Made by a program: the position numbers and the translations under genes. This document shows, one piece after another, positions 60,986 to 64,000 of a DNA stretch of 64,000 bases; positions within the stretch are counted from its first letter, which is position 1, and every line of letters starts with the position of its first letter. The stretch lies in contig NZ_OX031157.1 in NCBI RefSeq assembly GCF_943736995.1, positions 620,001 through 684,000 of the forward strand, read 5' to 3'. The notes under the pieces were generated by a model. The model was not told the origin of the DNA and made no database searches. It saw only the letters and a list, made by a program, of their open reading frames with translations. Source of the stretch: Sporosarcina sp. Marseille-Q4943. GTDB taxonomy: Bacteria; Bacillota; Bacilli; Bacillales_A; Planococcaceae.

Positions 60986-62572
60986 ATGATTTCAGCTAAA
61001 ATTGAAAACGGATTACACGAGTTACTTTCAGGCAACAACGTAAACATACAGCCTTCAGTGGCGGAATTGGTTGAAAAAGCGACTTCCCGTGGAGAAGCGA
61101 AACTTTCCGCAGACGGCGCACTTACTGCCGAGACAGGAAAGTATACTGGCCGTTCGCCTGAGGATAAGTATATTGTCGAAGAAGATTCTTCTAAAGACAA
61201 AATCGACTGGGGCAAAGTGAACCGCCCGATTTCACCTGAAATCTTTGACTCATTATATAATAAAGTTCTTAACCATTTAAAAGCAAAGGAAGAGCTATTC
61301 GTATTCAAAGGCTTCGCAGGAGCTGACAAGAACTCTCAGCTTTCAATCCAAGTCATCAATGAATTCGCATGGCAAAACCTGTTCGTTCATAATTTGTTCA
61401 TCCGCCCTACCGAAGAAGAGTTGAAGACGCATGAAGCGCAATTCACGGTTATTGCAGCTCCGACGTTCAAAGCGGATCCTGCTGTGGATGGAACAAAATC
61501 CGAAACCTTCATCATTGTATCACTTGAGAAGCGCATTGTGTTGATTGGCGGTACGGAATATGCTGGAGAAATGAAAAAATCGATCTTCTCCGTCATGAAC
61601 TACTTGCTGCCTGAACGTGGAATCCTTTCCATGCACTGCTCGGCAAACGTTGGTGAAGATGGGGACGTAGCTCTATTCTTCGGCCTTTCCGGCACAGGTA
61701 AAACGACGCTTTCCGCCGATGCTGACCGTAAGTTGATCGGTGATGATGAGCACGGCTGGTCCGATCATGGCGTATTCAATATCGAAGGTGGCTGCTACGC
61801 GAAAACGATCAATCTCTCACAAGAGAAAGAACCTGAAATTTACGGAGCTATCCGTTTTGGTTCGGTCTTGGAAAACGTCGTGTTGGATGAGAAGACGCGC
61901 AAGCCGGATTACGATGATAATTCATTGACTGAAAACACGCGTGCGGCATATCCAATCCATTTTATCGACAATATTGCAGTGCCTTCAGCTGCTGGACATC
62001 CAAAGACGATCGTCTTCTTGACTGCAGATGCATTCGGCGTATTGCCTCCGATTTCAAAATTGACGAAGGAACAAGCGATGTATCACTTCCTGAGCGGTTT
62101 CACTTCGAAGCTTGCAGGAACTGAGCGCGGCGTCACGTCACCTGAAGCTACGTTTTCAACTTGCTTCGGTGCCCCTTTCCTACCATTGCCTGCAACGGTC
62201 TACGCAGAAATGCTTGGGAAGAAAATCGACGAGCATGATGCACAGGTCTTCCTTGTCAACACAGGATGGACTGGCGGAGTTTACGGCGTAGGTCAGCGTA
62301 TGGCTTTAAAACATACACGCACAATGGTCCGCGCAGCACTTGCCGGCAAATTGAACGATGTAGAGTTTGAGCAGAATGCTATTTTCGGTCTGGCTATGCC
62401 AAGAGCAATTGACGGTGTTCCGACTGAAGTGTTAAACCCTCGCAATGCTTGGAGCGATCCAGCTGCTTATGATACAAAAGCGAAAGAATTGGCAGATCTT
62501 TTCCGTGAGAACTTCAAAAAGTTCGGTCACGTTTCGGAAGAAATCACTAAAAAAGGCGGACCAATTGCCTAA
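60986..62572 (+). CDS. pckA: Phosphoenolpyruvate carboxykinase (ATP)
   Basis: A 528-residue PckA that converts oxaloacetate and ATP to PEP for gluconeogenesis. The kinase loop [15 protein letters not shown], the [22 protein letters not shown] metal-binding region and [11 protein letters not shown] are intact. The ATG at 60986 gives the normal N-terminus (compared with B. subtilis PckA from memory), though its AAAGGA ribosome site is 13 bases away. An alternative ATG at 60938 has AGGAAA closer. It is monocistronic with a terminator, divergent from metK. Confidence 0.95.
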   Translation: MISAKIENGLHELLSGNNVNIQPSVAELVEKATSRGEAKLSADGALTAETGKYTGRSPEDKYIVEEDSSKDKIDWGKVNRPISPEIFDSLYNKVLNHLKAKEELFVFKGFAGADKNSQLSIQVINEFAWQNLFVHNLFIRPTEEELKTHEAQFTVIAAPTFKADPAVDGTKSETFIIVSLEKRIVLIGGTEYAGEMKKSIFSVMNYLLPERGILSMHCSANVGEDGDVALFFGLSGTGKTTLSADADRKLIGDDEHGWSDHGVFNIEGGCYAKTINLSQEKEPEIYGAIRFGSVLENVVLDEKTRKPDYDDNSLTENTRAAYPIHFIDNIAVPSAAGHPKTIVFLTADAFGVLPPISKLTKEQAMYHFLSGFTSKLAGTERGVTSPEATFSTCFGAPFLPLPATVYAEMLGKKIDEHDAQVFLVNTGWTGGVYGVGQRMALKHTRTMVRAALAGKLNDVEFEQNAIFGLAMPRAIDGVPTEVLNPRNAWSDPAAYDTKAKELADLFRENFKKFGHVSEEITKKGGPIA

Positions 62573-62584
62573 TATATTGAAATT

Positions 62585-62621
62585 AAAGATCCAAGTGCGA
62601 TTATGCACTTGGATCTTTTTA
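62585..62621 (+). terminator. Intrinsic terminator of pckA
   Basis: AGATCCAAGTGC/GCACTTGGATCT stem with a six-base loop and TTTTT, 12 bases after the stop codon. Confidence 0.88.
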
Positions 62622-62738
62622 TTGTGGCATCTTGCAAATGTTTCTCTCTCCCACAAAGTATGCCCCGATATTGGCATGCATAGAACGAGTAGTTCTGCAA
62701 ACAATGAAGTGAAGAAATACGATAAGGGAGAGTAAAAT

Positions 62739-64000
62739 ATGACAACTGCCTATAAAGGTACGAATAAATTGATCACAGGGATTGTGTTTGGGGTATTAAC
62801 GTTTTGGTTATTTGCTCAAGCAATGGTCAACGTTATTCCAGCAGTTCAATCTGACCTAGGAGTTTCTTCAAGTACATTGAATATCGCAATTAGTTTAACT
62901 GCGTTATTCTCTGGTATCTTTATCGTAGCAGCTGGTGGTCTTGCCGATAAAGTCGGGCGGAAAAAATTGACAAATATTGGGCTTATCTTAAGTATCATCG
63001 GCTCCCTTTGTTTAGTGTTTGCAACCGGATCATTCTTACTCATTGTCGGCCGGATCATTCAAGGGATATCAGCCGCTTGTATTATGCCTGCAACGATCGC
63101 CTTGATGAAAGCATATTTCGAAGGGGCTGAACGTCAACGGGCACTTAGTTACTGGTCAATCGGTTCTTGGGGTGGTTCTGGTGTTTGTTCCTTATTTGGT
63201 GGAGCTGTTGCAACATATTTGGGATGGAAATGGATTTTCATTTTCTCCATTATCTTTGCAGTTCTTGCCTTGTGGTTAATTAAAGACACACCTGAAAGTA
63301 AAGCAAAACAAACAGGAAATTCCAAGTTTGATGTTAGCGGTCTCATTGTATTCATCATCACAATGTTGGCATTGAATATTTTCATCACACAAGGTGATAA
63401 ACTTGGTTGGACCAACTGGGTTACAATTGTATTGTTAGCCGTTGCAGTTATTGGCGCTTTGGCCTTCATTAAAGTTGAGAACGGCAGAGAGAACGCATTA
63501 ATCGATTTTAAATTATTTAAAAACATGCCCTATACAGGGGCAACTATTTCAAACTTCTTGCTAAATGCTGTTGCTGGAACGCTTGTCGTTGCAAATACGT
63601 ACGTACAAGAAGGACGAGGATTTACATCTTTCCAATCCGGTATGCTTTCCATCGGATATTTAATTGTCGTACTTTCCATGATTCGCGTCGGAGAAAAGAT
63701 TCTTCAAAAAGTCGGCGCAAAAAAACCTATGGTTTGGGGTACTATATTTACCCTCGTCGGTGTTGGTGTGATGGGTCTAACATTTTTACCGGATCTCGCC
63801 TATACTGTCGTCGTATTTATAGGTTTTGCTGTATTCGGATTTGGGTTAGGAATTTATGCGACCCCTTCCACCGACACTGCCGTGTCAAATGCACCGGATG
63901 AAAAAATTGGTGCCGCTTCAGGAATTTATAAAATGGCAAGTTCCCTCGGTGGAGCTTTTGGAGTCGCAATTTCAGCTACTGTATATGCGGTGATTTCAGA
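62739..64000 (+). CDS. norB: NorB-like multidrug efflux MFS transporter (DHA2 family), 3' end missing
   Basis: The window holds the first ~420 residues of a 14-helix DHA2-type drug/H+ antiporter. Motif A is GGLADKVGRKK and motif C-like helix RIIQGISAACIMPAT is present. The sequence is very similar to Staphylococcus NorB as I recall it (ALSYWSIGSWGGSGVCS, GLGIYATPSTDTA). NorB exports quinolones and other compounds. The ATG at 62739 has AAGGGAG eight bases upstream. The gene runs off the right edge. Confidence 0.86.
   Translation, partial: MTTAYKGTNKLITGIVFGVLTFWLFAQAMVNVIPAVQSDLGVSSSTLNIAISLTALFSGIFIVAAGGLADKVGRKKLTNIGLILSIIGSLCLVFATGSFLLIVGRIIQGISAACIMPATIALMKAYFEGAERQRALSYWSIGSWGGSGVCSLFGGAVATYLGWKWIFIFSIIFAVLALWLIKDTPESKAKQTGNSKFDVSGLIVFIITMLALNIFITQGDKLGWTNWVTIVLLAVAVIGALAFIKVENGRENALIDFKLFKNMPYTGATISNFLLNAVAGTLVVANTYVQEGRGFTSFQSGMLSIGYLIVVLSMIRVGEKILQKVGAKKPMVWGTIFTLVGVGVMGLTFLPDLAYTVVVFIGFAVFGFGLGIYATPSTDTAVSNAPDEKIGAASGIYKMASSLGGAFGVAISATVYAVIS

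Overview
The window is chromosomal DNA of a spore-forming, low-to-mid GC Gram-positive bacterium, most likely a member of the Planococcaceae (Sporosarcina-like). The reasons are an SLH-domain S-layer protein, a cotJABC spore-coat operon, a prkA-yhbH-spoVR sporulation cluster behind a sigma-E-like promoter, AGGAGG-type ribosome binding sites with several TTG and GTG starts, Bacillus-type intrinsic terminators, a tyrosine T-box and a SAM-I riboswitch. The assignment is inferred from gene content, not from a database search.

Layout. 1-4.8 kb: the 5' part of an aspartate dehydrogenase-like gene, the S-layer gene and an Era/Der-like GTPase. 4.9-13.7 kb, minus strand: cotJABC, a GNAT/hydrolase/aminoglycoside-kinase-like trio, the prkA-yhbH-spoVR cluster and a DUF1801 gene. 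13.9-20.3 kb, plus strand: one polyamine operon (speD-speA-speE-speB-CASDH-CASDC) with a strong sigma-A promoter and a terminator. It encodes two complete ways to make spermidine from putrescine. 20.4-23.2 kb: two coupled small genes, a secreted copper-amine-oxidase-N-like protein and a CynX-type transporter. 23.3-27.5 kb: argCJBD, divergent from fabI with a FapR-like operator. 28.5-31.6 kb: a three-gene operon of poorly known membrane and DUF proteins (SRPBCC/DoxX, DUF4166, YndJ). 31.7-36.5 kb: a lone argH with an ARG box, a cation-efflux gene with an unusual leader, a coupled unknown/methyltransferase pair and a lipoprotein.

36.5-43.0 kb is an AT-richer accessory block on the minus strand (two acetyltransferases, quinone oxidoreductase, GyrI-like, GrpB, Nudix and two serine hydrolases). 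43.1-50.5 kb: a leucyl aminopeptidase, a PadR/HAAS-DUF4097 envelope-type pair, a UPF0178 gene, the bpsAB alkylpyrone genes and an NhaC-family transporter behind a tyrosine T-box. 50.5-58.9 kb: a large catalase, a UvrD-like helicase coupled to two crcB fluoride channels, signal peptidase I, a hydrolase that lacks its nucleophile, and a gamma-carbonic anhydrase. 59.3-64.0 kb: metK under a SAM riboswitch, pckA and the start of a NorB-like efflux pump.

The two observations I consider most novel are the redundant spermidine operon and a family of degenerate, exactly 21-bp-phased tandem repeats. The repeats occur in at least three, possibly four, intergenic spots next to intrinsic terminators (about 8.3, 46.3 and 59.1 kb, and perhaps 31.7 kb). 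No rRNA, tRNA, CRISPR array, transposase or prophage gene was seen.
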